64,000 nucleotides of DNA, taken from the NCBI RefSeq assembly GCF_018595685.2, contig NZ_CP092334.1:1454001-1518000 (forward strand). Reading direction: 5' to 3'. Shown piece by piece: positions 54,373-62,734 of this stretch. The notes beneath the pieces are model-generated. The model saw only the letters and a program-made list of their open reading frames with translations. It was not told where the DNA came from and did no database searches. Source of the DNA: Flavihumibacter rivuli. GTDB lineage: Bacteria; Bacteroidota; Bacteroidia; Chitinophagales; Chitinophagaceae. Position 1 is the first letter of the stretch, and every line of letters begins with the position of its first letter. Position numbers and translations under genes: made by a program.

Positions 54373-54882
54373 ATGAACCTCGAATACAAACACCTCTTAC
54401 CCGCTGATTTTGCGCCGATGAGCCGTGTATGGGTCTACCAGAGCAACCGCATCTTCGGGATGATGGAAGCCCTGGCGCTGGAACCGATGCTGCAGGAATT
54501 TGTAGAAGGCTGGAACAGCCATGGGGCAAAAGTGAAGGGTTATGCCAACCTGTTTTTCGGGCAATTCATCGTGATCATGGCCGACGAAACGCATACGGAT
54601 GTGAGCGGTTGCAGTACGGATAGCTCAGTTCGGCTGATCAAGCAGATCGAACAGCAATTCAATGTGAACCTCTTCGACAGGCAATTGCTGGCTTTTGTGG
54701 TGAAGGATAAATTGCAGGTCCTGCCATTGGCCCATGTGAAGCATGCAGTGGAGAATGGATTCATTACTGGTGATACACTTTACTTCAATAACCTGGTGGC
54801 AACAAAGGCCGAACTGGAAAACAACTGGATCATCCCGGTAAAGGACAGCTGGCTGAAGAGCAGGCTGGCGATAACAGCTTAA
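54373..54882 (+). CDS. Conserved Bacteroidota protein (often mislabelled ABC transporter ATPase)
   Basis: 169 residues from the ATG at 54373; the frame runs back to 54310 but the promoter lies inside that part. The sequence is highly typical of one Bacteroidota family: MNLEYKHLLPADFAPMSRVW, VKGYANLFFGQFIVIMADET, SGCSTDSSVRLIKQIEQQF and NRQLLAFVVKD-like DRQLLAFVVKDKLQVLPLAH. There is no Walker A, signature or Walker B motif, so the common database label is not supported by the sequence. It looks cytosolic; function unknown. Confidence 0.85.
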   Translation: MNLEYKHLLPADFAPMSRVWVYQSNRIFGMMEALALEPMLQEFVEGWNSHGAKVKGYANLFFGQFIVIMADETHTDVSGCSTDSSVRLIKQIEQQFNVNLFDRQLLAFVVKDKLQVLPLAHVKHAVENGFITGDTLYFNNLVATKAELENNWIIPVKDSWLKSRLAITA

Positions 54883-54888
54883 TTTTTT

Positions 54889-54970
54889 GCCACAAAGACA
54901 CGAAGGCTCGAAGGGACACGAAGGTCATGGAGGCTTCGTGTGTACTTCCTGTCTTAGTGCATTTGTGGCG
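54889..54970. repeat. 82-nt imperfect palindrome, copy 1
   Basis: Starts GCCACAAAGACACGAAGG and ends TTAGTGCATTTGTGGCG; the arms pair over most of their length. It fills the gap between the converging gene at 54373 and the sensor kinase. It matches copy 2 at 57778-57859 at about three quarters of positions without gaps. It resembles the widespread CCACAGAGACACAGAG-type repeats of free-living bacteria. Confidence 0.8.
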
Positions 54971-54977
54971 AAACAAA

Positions 54978-56321
54978 CTAAAACTGCAAACTAAACGCAG
55001 TCCCCTCCCCTTCCACACTCTGCACCTGGATAGTACCCTTATGCAGCATCATGATCTGCTTGCATAAGCTCAGGCCAATCCCACTACCGCTTTTCTTCGT
55101 ACTGAAGAAAGGAATGAAGATCTTATCCAACACCTCTTCCGGCATACCTGCCCCATTATCTGCCACTTTGATCACCGTACGCTTATTGGCATTCTGGAAT
55201 GCAGACAGCACGATCCTCGGCGTAGGCCGGTCCTTCACCGCATCAATGGCATTGACCAGCAGGTTGATCAGCACCTGGTCTACCAGGTTGGTATCGGCTT
55301 CCAGCATCAGCTCAGGATCCTTCAAAACTATCTCCAGCTCAATATTGAGTTGATCCAATTTAGGCTGCATCAGCTGCTGCAGGTTCTGGAAAAGGTCCAG
55401 CACATATACTTTCGACAAATTGAGCGAAGTGATCTTATTCAGGCTGCGATAGGTCTCCGCAAAGCGCAATAACCCTTCACTCCTCCGCTTGATGGTCTCG
55501 ATGCCCACTTCCAGGTCATCAAGTGTGCCGGTATGGTCATTCATTTTATCCATCGATTCATGCAGCCTGTTCTTCAGTGTAGCTGCCAAGGAAGAGATTG
55601 GCGCAACAGAGTTCATGATCTCATGGGTCATCACACTGAGCAATCGCTGCCAGGCCTTCGATTCCGTCTCATCCAAAGCCTCATTCACATTCTGGAAGGC
55701 AATGAGCTTATAAACTTGTGCTTCGGTCTGGAAGACCGAGCAGGACACCAGCACCTTAAAACTACCCTTCTCCAGATGGGCAGTCGCGATCTTCACTTCA
55801 CCGGGCTTGATGCCACTGATCGTTTCGGCCAGTTCCGCATCGCGCCTGGCCAGGGAATTAATGGTTTTGAGGTAAGGGATCTGCAGCATCCGCTTCAATG
55901 ATTCATTCATCCATACCACTTCCCCACTCTTTAGTTCAAAGGAAAGTATCCCGGTATCCACTAATTCAAGGATGCGTTGCAGGTACTGGTACTGGGTCTC
56001 CTTCTCCTTACTGATCACCTTGAAAGTAGTATTGATCTCATTGAAACCCTGTCGAAGCGGTTGAAGGTCTGCTGGTGCAGCCTTCACATCAAAATAGCGG
56101 GAGAAATCGCGGTAATGCACCGACTCCACAAATTGTTGCAGTTCATTGTGTGCCTTCATCTGGAACCGGTAAAAATCATAGGCCAGCCAGGCCAGAAGGG
56201 GGGCCATGATAACAGCATAAATATAATAGCCCTTGATCACCAGCCAGGCAGCAACGCATAGCAGGGCGAACAATGCCAGGATGCGCAGGATGATGCGGCT
56301 TTCAAGACGTTTAAATATCAT
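54978..56321 (-). CDS. NtrY-like sensor histidine kinase
   Basis: 447 residues. Two hydrophobic segments form the N-terminus (LRILALFALLCVAAWLVIKG, YYIYAVIMAPLLAWLAYDFY) with almost no periplasmic loop, so it probably senses an internal or membrane signal. A PAS-like domain (about 112-215) is followed by the H-box LSVMTHEIMNSVAPISSLA with His233, then the N, G1, F and G2 boxes (LLVNAIDAVKD, VADNGAGMPEEVLDKIFIPF, KKSGSGIGLSLCKQIM). It overlaps the regulator gene upstream by 11 bases. Confidence 0.95.
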   Translation of the reverse strand: MIFKRLESRIILRILALFALLCVAAWLVIKGYYIYAVIMAPLLAWLAYDFYRFQMKAHNELQQFVESVHYRDFSRYFDVKAAPADLQPLRQGFNEINTTFKVISKEKETQYQYLQRILELVDTGILSFELKSGEVVWMNESLKRMLQIPYLKTINSLARRDAELAETISGIKPGEVKIATAHLEKGSFKVLVSCSVFQTEAQVYKLIAFQNVNEALDETESKAWQRLLSVMTHEIMNSVAPISSLAATLKNRLHESMDKMNDHTGTLDDLEVGIETIKRRSEGLLRFAETYRSLNKITSLNLSKVYVLDLFQNLQQLMQPKLDQLNIELEIVLKDPELMLEADTNLVDQVLINLLVNAIDAVKDRPTPRIVLSAFQNANKRTVIKVADNGAGMPEEVLDKIFIPFFSTKKSGSGIGLSLCKQIMMLHKGTIQVQSVEGEGTAFSLQF

Positions 56322-57669
56322 ATTTACTGAGTCTGCGGTAAAGGGCTGTCCGGGTCAGGCCCAATTCCCTGGCCGCCCGGGTGATATTGCCATTGTGCTT
56401 GTCGATCACTTTCAGGATGGTATTCTTCTCCAATGCACTGAGTTTGGTCTCATCCTGCTCCTCTGTTCCTCCTGCCGGGAATTCTATGGGCGAGAACAAG
56501 AGGTCCTTTGCTTCCAGCACATCACCATCGAGCATGATCACCGCCCTTTCAATGGTGTATTGCAATTCCCGCACATTACCCGGGAAGGGATAGGTCTCCA
56601 GTTTCTCAATGGCAGTGCGCCCCAGGGAAGGTTCGGGCTTGAGGTATTTATTGCTGTATTGCTTGATGAAATGCCTTGCCAGTAATAGGATATCGCCATC
56701 CCGTTTGCGCAAGGGCGGCACCATGATCTCGACCGTATTGATCCGGTAGATCAGGTCGCGACGAAAACGGGTTTCGTTCGCCAGTTCTGCCAGGGGGACG
56801 TTGGTGGCACAAACCAACCTGATGTCGATAGGAATGGGAATATTGGATCCCAGCCGCGTCACCTGGCGGTTCTGCAGTACACTCAACAATTTCGCCTGCT
56901 GCTGCAGGCTGATATTACCGATCTCATCGAGGAATAAGGTTCCCGCATTGGCCATTTCAAACCGGCCTTCCCTGTCCTCACGGGCATCTGTAAACGCACC
57001 TTTCTTATGGCCGAATAATTCACTTTCAAAAAGGCTTTCGGTCAGGGCTCCAACATCCACTTTTACAAATGGCCTTTCTGCCCGCAGGGAATACTGGTGG
57101 ATGGCCTTGGCGATAAGGTCCTTACCCGTACCATTCTCCCCCAGTATCAGGATATTCGCATCTGTAGGGGCGATCTTCTCGATCTTATAGAGGATATCCT
57201 TCATGGCCTCCGATTCACCCAGTAACTCATTACCGATCACGGATGACTTATCACGGCCAGGAATACCCGAAACATTTTCCGTTTTGCGGTTCAACGCTTC
57301 CTTGATGGTGGCAAGCAACCTTTCGTTATGCCAGGGCTTTACCACAAAATCAGAAGCACCTTCCTTGAGGGAACGAACGGCCAGGTCAACATCACCATAG
57401 GCGGTGATCATGATCACGGCCGCATCTGATTTGAACTCCCGCACTTTACGGAGCCAATAGAGGCCTTCATTACCTGTATTGATGGAACTGTTGAAGTTCA
57501 TGTCCAGCAATATGAGGTCAAACTTCTTTGCTGCAAGCTGGTTGCGCAGGTTCTCAGGGTTCTTTTCCGTTACTACTTCCCTTGCTTCGGTCTTCAGTAA
57601 TAAGCGCACTGCGGTGAGTACATCGGTATCATCGTCAATGATAAGTATGGTTGCGTTCTTCAGGTTCAT
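56311..57669 (-). CDS. NtrC-type sigma-54-dependent response regulator
   Basis: 452 residues. The receiver domain has the acidic pocket ILIIDDDTDV and phosphorylatable Asp56 (LILLDMNFN). The AAA+ core has Walker A GENGTGKDLIAKAI, the sigma-54 contact loop GAFTDARED, and Walker B LFLDEIGNISLQQQ. A Fis-type helix-turn-helix closes it (NITRAARELGLTRTALYRRL). It should open sigma-54 promoters when phosphorylated by the kinase encoded next to it. The likely target is the divergent export operon, whose upstream region has repeated AACTGT motifs. Confidence 0.95.
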   Translation of the reverse strand: MNLKNATILIIDDDTDVLTAVRLLLKTEAREVVTEKNPENLRNQLAAKKFDLILLDMNFNSSINTGNEGLYWLRKVREFKSDAAVIMITAYGDVDLAVRSLKEGASDFVVKPWHNERLLATIKEALNRKTENVSGIPGRDKSSVIGNELLGESEAMKDILYKIEKIAPTDANILILGENGTGKDLIAKAIHQYSLRAERPFVKVDVGALTESLFESELFGHKKGAFTDAREDREGRFEMANAGTLFLDEIGNISLQQQAKLLSVLQNRQVTRLGSNIPIPIDIRLVCATNVPLAELANETRFRRDLIYRINTVEIMVPPLRKRDGDILLLARHFIKQYSNKYLKPEPSLGRTAIEKLETYPFPGNVRELQYTIERAVIMLDGDVLEAKDLLFSPIEFPAGGTEEQDETKLSALEKNTILKVIDKHNGNITRAARELGLTRTALYRRLSKYDI

Positions 57670-57777
57670 GCCTGTGTAGAGTTGAAGGTTTCGTGTTTAG
57701 TTGGTTCGTCGCAAACAGGGAAAGTTGGAAAGGGAAACCTTATGGCAATGATAGGAAATTTTATGTTCTTAAAAGGG

Positions 57778-57859
57778 GCCACTAAGGCACCAAGGCACCA
57801 AGGCTCACAAAGGTCATATGGCCTTCGTGTGTTCTTAGCGCCTTCGTGCCTTGGTGGCC
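57778..57859. repeat. 82-nt imperfect palindrome, copy 2
   Basis: Starts GCCACTAAGGCACCAAGG and ends CCTTCGTGCCTTGGTGGCC, in the same orientation as copy 1. It lies between the response regulator and the divergent exporter. The central AAGGTCAT and CTTCGTGTGT blocks are shared with copy 1. Together the copies bracket the kinase-regulator pair. Confidence 0.8.
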
Positions 57860-57874
57860 CAGTTATTCCATACA

Positions 57875-57992
57875 AAACCGAACAATAACTGTATCGAAAC
57901 CGAACAGTTTTGAACTTGTCTAGAATTCAAAACTAACTGTATTTCAATTGTTTACAATTCTGGCACGGCGTTCCATTACCATTAACTGTTCG
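57875..57992 (+). promoter_or_regulatory. Candidate enhancer region and sigma-54 promoter of the exporter
   Basis: AACTGT or its complement occurs at 57887-57892, 57904-57909 (ACAGTT), 57935-57940 and 57984-57989; the first two form AACTGT-N11-ACAGTT. TAACTGTAT recurs at 57886 and 57934. AAACCGAACA recurs at 57875 and 57897, 22 bp apart. AGTTTTGAA (57906) pairs with TTCAAAACT (57926). TGGCACG at 57961-57967 matches a -24 element, but the expected GC at -12 is not at the right distance. The exporter start is at 58017. Confidence 0.55.
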
Positions 57993-58016
57993 CAAACAGA
58001 AGAAAAACAAATTACC

Positions 58017-59273
58017 GTGGACAGAGTCATCGAAAAAAAGAAATGGACAACCAAGAAGATCCTCACCATTACCGGGATCACGGCTGTAGTTGCACTGGTA
58101 GCCGGCAGTTTCTATTACACCTCCGGCGCCAGCAAACTGAATGTGGATACCGAAAGGATCACGATCAGTGAAGTGAAGAAAGCTGCTTTCCAGGAATTCA
58201 TCCCAGTTAATGGCGTGGTACTGCCCGTGACCACCATTTACCTTGATGCCGTAGAGGGCGGCCGGGTGGAAGAGAAATACGTGGAAGATGGTGCCATGAT
58301 GAAGAAAGGGGAACCCATCCTTAAACTCAGCAATACTGACCTTGAACTAAGCTTATCCAACCAGGAAACACAGGTGTTCAATGTATTGACCCAGATGCAG
58401 ATCTCGAAGAACAATGCTGACCAGAACACCATTACCCGCCTGAACCAGATGGCCGAAGTTGACAATGCACTGAAGGAAGCAGAGCGCCTCTACAAAGTGA
58501 ACAGGCGCCTCTACGACCAGAAGGCCATTGGTTCCCAGGAATTCAAATCCTCTGAAAACCTCTACCATTACCAGGAAAGGAGGAAGTCCCTGACCAATGA
58601 TATCCTCCGTAAGGATTCCATCAGCAGCCGCCAGCAATTAAGCCAAATGGAGCAATCCTACGAAAGGATGCAGAATGCGCTGCAGCTGATGCGCCAGAAA
58701 GTTGGGGACCTGGTAGTGCGTGCACCGGTGGACGGCCAGCTCACTTCATTGGATGCCGAGATCGGTCAATCCAAGAACAAGGGTGAACGCCTGGGCCAGA
58801 TCGATGTCCTGAGCGGATTCAAGGTTCGCGTGGATATTGACGAACACTATATCTCCCGTATCTATAATGGTCTGGTGGGCAGCTTCAATTTTGCCGGTAA
58901 GGACTACATCCTTAAGATCAAGAAGGTATACACGCAGGTAAACAATGGGCGCTTCCAGGTAGATATGGAATTCGAAGGCCAGGTACCGGAAGGCATCCGC
59001 AGGGGCCAGACCCTCCAGATCAGGCTGGCACTGAGTGAAGAGACGCAGGCGGTGCTGTTGCCTAAAGGTGGCTTCTACCAACAAACCGGTGGCAACTGGA
59101 TCTTCAAGGTATCGCAGGATGGTAAGACCGCTTACCGCACCGATATCCAGATCGGCCGCCAGAACCCTGAGTATTATGAAGTACTCCAGGGCTTGCAGCC
59201 GGGCGACAAAGTGGTAACCAGCAGTTACGACAATTATGGCAACATGCAGGAACTCGTCCTGAAAAACAATTAG
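58017..59273 (+). CDS. HlyD/MacA-type periplasmic adaptor of an ABC exporter
   Basis: 418 residues from the GTG at 58017 (VDRVIEKKKWTTKKIL, the usual opening of this family in Bacteroidota); the frame reaches back to 57948 but that part overlaps the regulatory motifs. One membrane segment (ILTITGITAVVALVAGSFYY) anchors the protein. The lipoyl-like half-motifs (GGRVEEKYVEDGAMMKKGEP and LVVRAPVDGQLTSLDAEIGQ) flank a long coiled-coil hairpin. It should link the MacB-like ABC subunits to an outer-membrane channel. Confidence 0.92.
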   Translation: MDRVIEKKKWTTKKILTITGITAVVALVAGSFYYTSGASKLNVDTERITISEVKKAAFQEFIPVNGVVLPVTTIYLDAVEGGRVEEKYVEDGAMMKKGEPILKLSNTDLELSLSNQETQVFNVLTQMQISKNNADQNTITRLNQMAEVDNALKEAERLYKVNRRLYDQKAIGSQEFKSSENLYHYQERRKSLTNDILRKDSISSRQQLSQMEQSYERMQNALQLMRQKVGDLVVRAPVDGQLTSLDAEIGQSKNKGERLGQIDVLSGFKVRVDIDEHYISRIYNGLVGSFNFAGKDYILKIKKVYTQVNNGRFQVDMEFEGQVPEGIRRGQTLQIRLALSEETQAVLLPKGGFYQQTGGNWIFKVSQDGKTAYRTDIQIGRQNPEYYEVLQGLQPGDKVVTSSYDNYGNMQELVLKNN

Positions 59274-59304
59274 ATCAAATACTGATAACCTTTAAACCTT
59301 GATT

Positions 59305-59499
59305 ATGAAAAAGCAAATACTGATGCTGTTGGTGCTCATCCCGCTTTCCGCGCTGATCTCCTCTGCCAACCAGTTTGGAACAAGCTGCAGCATAAACCCA
59401 TCGGTATTGGGTGCAAAACAGGCATCGGTTACTGATTCGGCCAATACGCCCGATCAGGAAACCGATGCTGCACCACTCCTTATTCTACACTCATTTTAA
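59305..59499 (+). CDS. Possible small exported peptide inside the exporter operon
   Basis: 64 residues from the ATG at 59305 (MKKQILMLLVLIPLSALISS, a clear signal-peptide-like start), then a short polar tail ending LLILHSF. It fills the 248-base gap between the adaptor and ATPase genes, which is large for this operon. No family is recognised. It could be a real cargo or accessory peptide or a chance frame; codon use alone does not settle it. Confidence 0.45.
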   Translation: MKKQILMLLVLIPLSALISSANQFGTSCSINPSVLGAKQASVTDSANTPDQETDAAPLLILHSF

Positions 59500-59521
59500 T
59501 CAACCATTACAAATCTTATAT

Positions 59522-60199
59522 ATGATCAAGATCACAGAACTGGAAAAGATCTACCGCACCGAAGAAGTAGAAACGGTTGCGCTCAACAAACTTTCGCTGG
59601 AAGTAAAGGAAGGCGAATTCGTAGCCGTTATGGGCCCTTCCGGCTGCGGCAAATCTACCCTGTTGAATATCCTGGGACTCCTGGATGATCCCGATAAGGG
59701 TAGCTTTATCTTCAATGGTATTGAAGTGGCTAATTTCAATGAACGCCAGCGTGCAGACCTGCGCAAACACAATATCGGCTTCGTTTTCCAAAGCTTTAAC
59801 CTCATAGATGAGCTTACTGTTTTTGAAAACGTTGAACTGCCGCTGATCTATACCGGTGTAAAACCATCGGAAAGGAAAACCCGTGTGGAAGAAGTGCTGG
59901 ACAAGATGCAGATCATGCATCGCCGCAACCATTACCCCCAGCAATTGTCAGGTGGACAGCAGCAACGTGTGGCCGTAGCAAGGGCAGTGGTGAACCGTCC
60001 TAAATTGATCCTGGCCGATGAACCTACAGGTAACCTCGATTCCAGCAATGGTAATGAGGTAATGGAATTGCTCACTGACCTCAATGAGCAGGGCACCACC
60101 ATCGTAATGGTAACCCATAGTGAACACGATGCCAAATACAGTCACCGCATCATCAGGATGCTGGATGGCCAGACCGTGCTGGAAAACCTTATGGTATAA
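59522..60199 (+). CDS. MacB/LolD-type ABC transporter ATPase
   Basis: 225 residues from the ATG at 59522 (MIKITELEKIYRTEEVETVA); the longer frame to 59411 adds unrelated residues that overlap the small gene. Walker A GPSGCGKST (near residue 40), Q-loop GFVFQSFNLIDELTVFENVE, signature LSGGQQQRVAVARA, Walker B LILADEPTGNLD and the H-loop VMVTHSEHDA are all present. It would power the permease encoded after it, with the HlyD protein as its periplasmic partner. Confidence 0.96.
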   Translation: MIKITELEKIYRTEEVETVALNKLSLEVKEGEFVAVMGPSGCGKSTLLNILGLLDDPDKGSFIFNGIEVANFNERQRADLRKHNIGFVFQSFNLIDELTVFENVELPLIYTGVKPSERKTRVEEVLDKMQIMHRRNHYPQQLSGGQQQRVAVARAVVNRPKLILADEPTGNLDSSNGNEVMELLTDLNEQGTTIVMVTHSEHDAKYSHRIIRMLDGQTVLENLMV

Positions 60200-60258
60200 C
60201 CTTTCCCAATTGGTAGTTCCAACGCCTCAGCAATTGTAAAACCATCAAACCTGGTCCC

Positions 60259-62694
60259 ATGATCAAGAATTTCCTGAAGATAGCCTGGCGGAACCTCAAG
60301 AAGAACAAGGTTTATAGTCTCATCAATATTGTCGGGCTGGCAATTGGCCTGGTATGCTTCCTGCTGATCGCATTGTATGTGGTGAATGAACTGAGTTATG
60401 ACCGCTACAATGAAAAGGCAGACCGCATTTACCGTATCCATTCCGATATCCGATTTGGCGGATCGGATATGCGATTGGCTGTAACTGCTGACCCGATGGG
60501 GGAAAGCTTGAAAAAGGATTATCCCCAGGTGGAAGAATATGTCAGGTTCTACAATTCGAATGGCAGTAAACACCTCAAAAAAGGGACGACCTATATCAAT
60601 GAAACTTCTGTAGTACATGCTGACTCCACTTTATTCAATGTTTTCTCCCTGCCGTCAATTGCTGGGGATACAAAGACAGCACTTAACGAGCCCAATACCG
60701 TAGTCATCACCAGGACAGCAGCAGAAAAATACTTCGGCAGCACTGATGTCATAGGTAAAACCATTGAATCAGATGAGAATGGAAGCACCCTTTACAAGGT
60801 CACTGCTGTAATTGAGGATTTACCCAATACTTCACATTTCCAATTCGATTTCTTCTTCTCAATGGACAATGTGGACTATACGTTCGGCAATTTCCTCAGC
60901 CACAATTTCCATACCTACCTGTTGCTGAAACCCGGGGTTGATCCTTCAACTATTGAGAAGAAATTTCCCCAATACCTTGAAAAATATGTCCTGCCCCAAG
61001 CCTCGGCATTCATGAACCTGAAGAGCATGAAGGAGTTTGAGCAATCAGGTAATAAGCTCAATTACAGCCTGATGCCATTGACCCGGATCCACCTCTATTC
61101 AGACCGCCACCCTGAACTGGGCATAAACGGGAATATCCAGTATGTGTACATCTTCGGGGCAGTAGCCCTTTTTATCCTGATCATTGCCTGTATCAATTTC
61201 ATGAACCTTACCACGGCTCGTTCCGCCAACCGTGCTAAGGAAGTAGGGATCCGCAAAGTTATGGGCAGCGAGAAAAAGGCACTGATCGGTCAATTCCTGG
61301 CCGAATCCATTCTCACGGCATTGCTGGCCTTCCTGCTGGCCATCCTACTGACCACCCTCCTATTACCAGCCTTCAACAACCTGGCTAGCAAGGATATTCA
61401 GATCAACGAATTATTGAACTGGAAATGGATGGCCTTCCTGTTCTCCCTCCCCATACTGGTTGGCATCATGGCAGGTTCCTATCCGGCATTCTTCCTGAGT
61501 TCCTTCAAACCCATTGCAGTCCTGAAAGGTAGATGGAGCAATAGTGGAAGTAAAAGTTACCTTAGAAGCACATTGGTAGTGATCCAATTTGCCACTTCCA
61601 TCATCCTGATGATCGGGACAGTGGTGGTATTCCAGCAACTTCATTATATCCGCAATAAGAAACTTGGATTCAACAAGGAACAATTACTGGTCATCAATGG
61701 CACTTATGCCCTTGGTGAAGGCTTGAAAGGTTTCAAGGATGAACTACAGGCCATTCCCGGTGTACATAAAGCAACCATCAGCAATTACCTTCCTGTTGGA
61801 TCCACAGCCAGGAATAGCAACGCCTTCTCTACAGAAGCAGTTATGAAGCAGGATAATGCATTCAACATGCAATCCTGGTTAGTGGACGAAGATTATATTG
61901 AGACCATGGGTATGTCGATGGCCAGGGGCAGGAACTTCTCCAAACAATTTGGAAATGATTCACTAAGCATCATCATCAATGAATCGACTGCCAAAATGCT
62001 GGGCTATGAAGATCCGATCGGTAAAAAAATATATGCTTCCATTTCCAATAGGGATGCTTCCGTACAGGGTTATACCATTATTGGCATAGTAAAGAATTTC
62101 CACTTTGAAAGCCTTCACCAGGAAATCGGTCCACTGGCCCTGGTAATTGGGAAAAGTGACTATAGCATTGTGGTGCGTACTGATAGTAAGAATATTCCCC
62201 AGTTGCTGTCGACCATCGAAAGCAAATGGAAAACCAGGGTTCCCTCCATGCCATTCGAATACCAATTCATGGATGAATCCTTTGACAACATGTACCGGGC
62301 AGAGGCAAGGGTCAGTAAGATAGCCCTGGTATTTGCCAGCCTTGCCATATTCATTGCCTGCATGGGATTGTTTGGACTGGCTACCTATATGGCCGAACAG
62401 CGCACCAAGGAAATTGGCGTCAGGAAAGTACTGGGAGCTTCCGTACAAAATATTGTTGGCCTGCTCTCCAGAGATTTCCTGAAACTGGTTCTGGTGGCCA
62501 CTGTTATTGCTTTCCCAGTCGGCTATTTGCTGATGCACAGGTGGCTGGAAGATTTTGCTTACCGCATCAATATTGGCTGGTGGATTTTCCTGGCCGTAGG
62601 AATACTGGCAGTATTGATAGCCATAGTAACCGTTAGTTTCCAGGCCATAAGGGCAGCCTTGCTTAACCCGGTTAAAAGCCTGAGGACTGAATAA
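60259..62694 (+). CDS. MacB/FtsX-type ABC transporter permease
   Basis: 811 residues, the long type with two FtsX domains. The N-terminal part MIKNFLKIAWRNLKKNKVYS and the hydrophobic IVGLAIGLVCFLLIALYVVN are followed by a periplasmic MacB-like domain, an FtsX block near 290-410 (FINFMNLTTARSANRAKEVGIRKVMGSEKK), a second periplasmic domain, and a second FtsX block at the end (MAEQRTKEIGVRKVLGASVQ). Such permeases extract or push substrates through the envelope. A second similar permease follows after 40 bases. Confidence 0.94.
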   Translation: MIKNFLKIAWRNLKKNKVYSLINIVGLAIGLVCFLLIALYVVNELSYDRYNEKADRIYRIHSDIRFGGSDMRLAVTADPMGESLKKDYPQVEEYVRFYNSNGSKHLKKGTTYINETSVVHADSTLFNVFSLPSIAGDTKTALNEPNTVVITRTAAEKYFGSTDVIGKTIESDENGSTLYKVTAVIEDLPNTSHFQFDFFFSMDNVDYTFGNFLSHNFHTYLLLKPGVDPSTIEKKFPQYLEKYVLPQASAFMNLKSMKEFEQSGNKLNYSLMPLTRIHLYSDRHPELGINGNIQYVYIFGAVALFILIIACINFMNLTTARSANRAKEVGIRKVMGSEKKALIGQFLAESILTALLAFLLAILLTTLLLPAFNNLASKDIQINELLNWKWMAFLFSLPILVGIMAGSYPAFFLSSFKPIAVLKGRWSNSGSKSYLRSTLVVIQFATSIILMIGTVVVFQQLHYIRNKKLGFNKEQLLVINGTYALGEGLKGFKDELQAIPGVHKATISNYLPVGSTARNSNAFSTEAVMKQDNAFNMQSWLVDEDYIETMGMSMARGRNFSKQFGNDSLSIIINESTAKMLGYEDPIGKKIYASISNRDASVQGYTIIGIVKNFHFESLHQEIGPLALVIGKSDYSIVVRTDSKNIPQLLSTIESKWKTRVPSMPFEYQFMDESFDNMYRAEARVSKIALVFASLAIFIACMGLFGLATYMAEQRTKEIGVRKVLGASVQNIVGLLSRDFLKLVLVATVIAFPVGYLLMHRWLEDFAYRINIGWWIFLAVGILAVLIAIVTVSFQAIRAALLNPVKSLRTE

Positions 62695-62734
62695 GATAAG
62701 ATCACTTTCCATAGAACCATTAAACCTTTAACAC

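Noticed and set aside
57961..57976. Classical sigma-54 promoter TGGCACG-N4-TTGC
   Set aside because: The -24 half fits, but the bases at the -12 position read TCCA and the GC is not at the right spacing. Kept only as a weak candidate inside the enhancer feature.
59411..59521. N-terminal extension of the ABC ATPase
   Set aside because: The extra residues are unrelated to ATPases and overlap another frame; the standard ABC start is at 59522.
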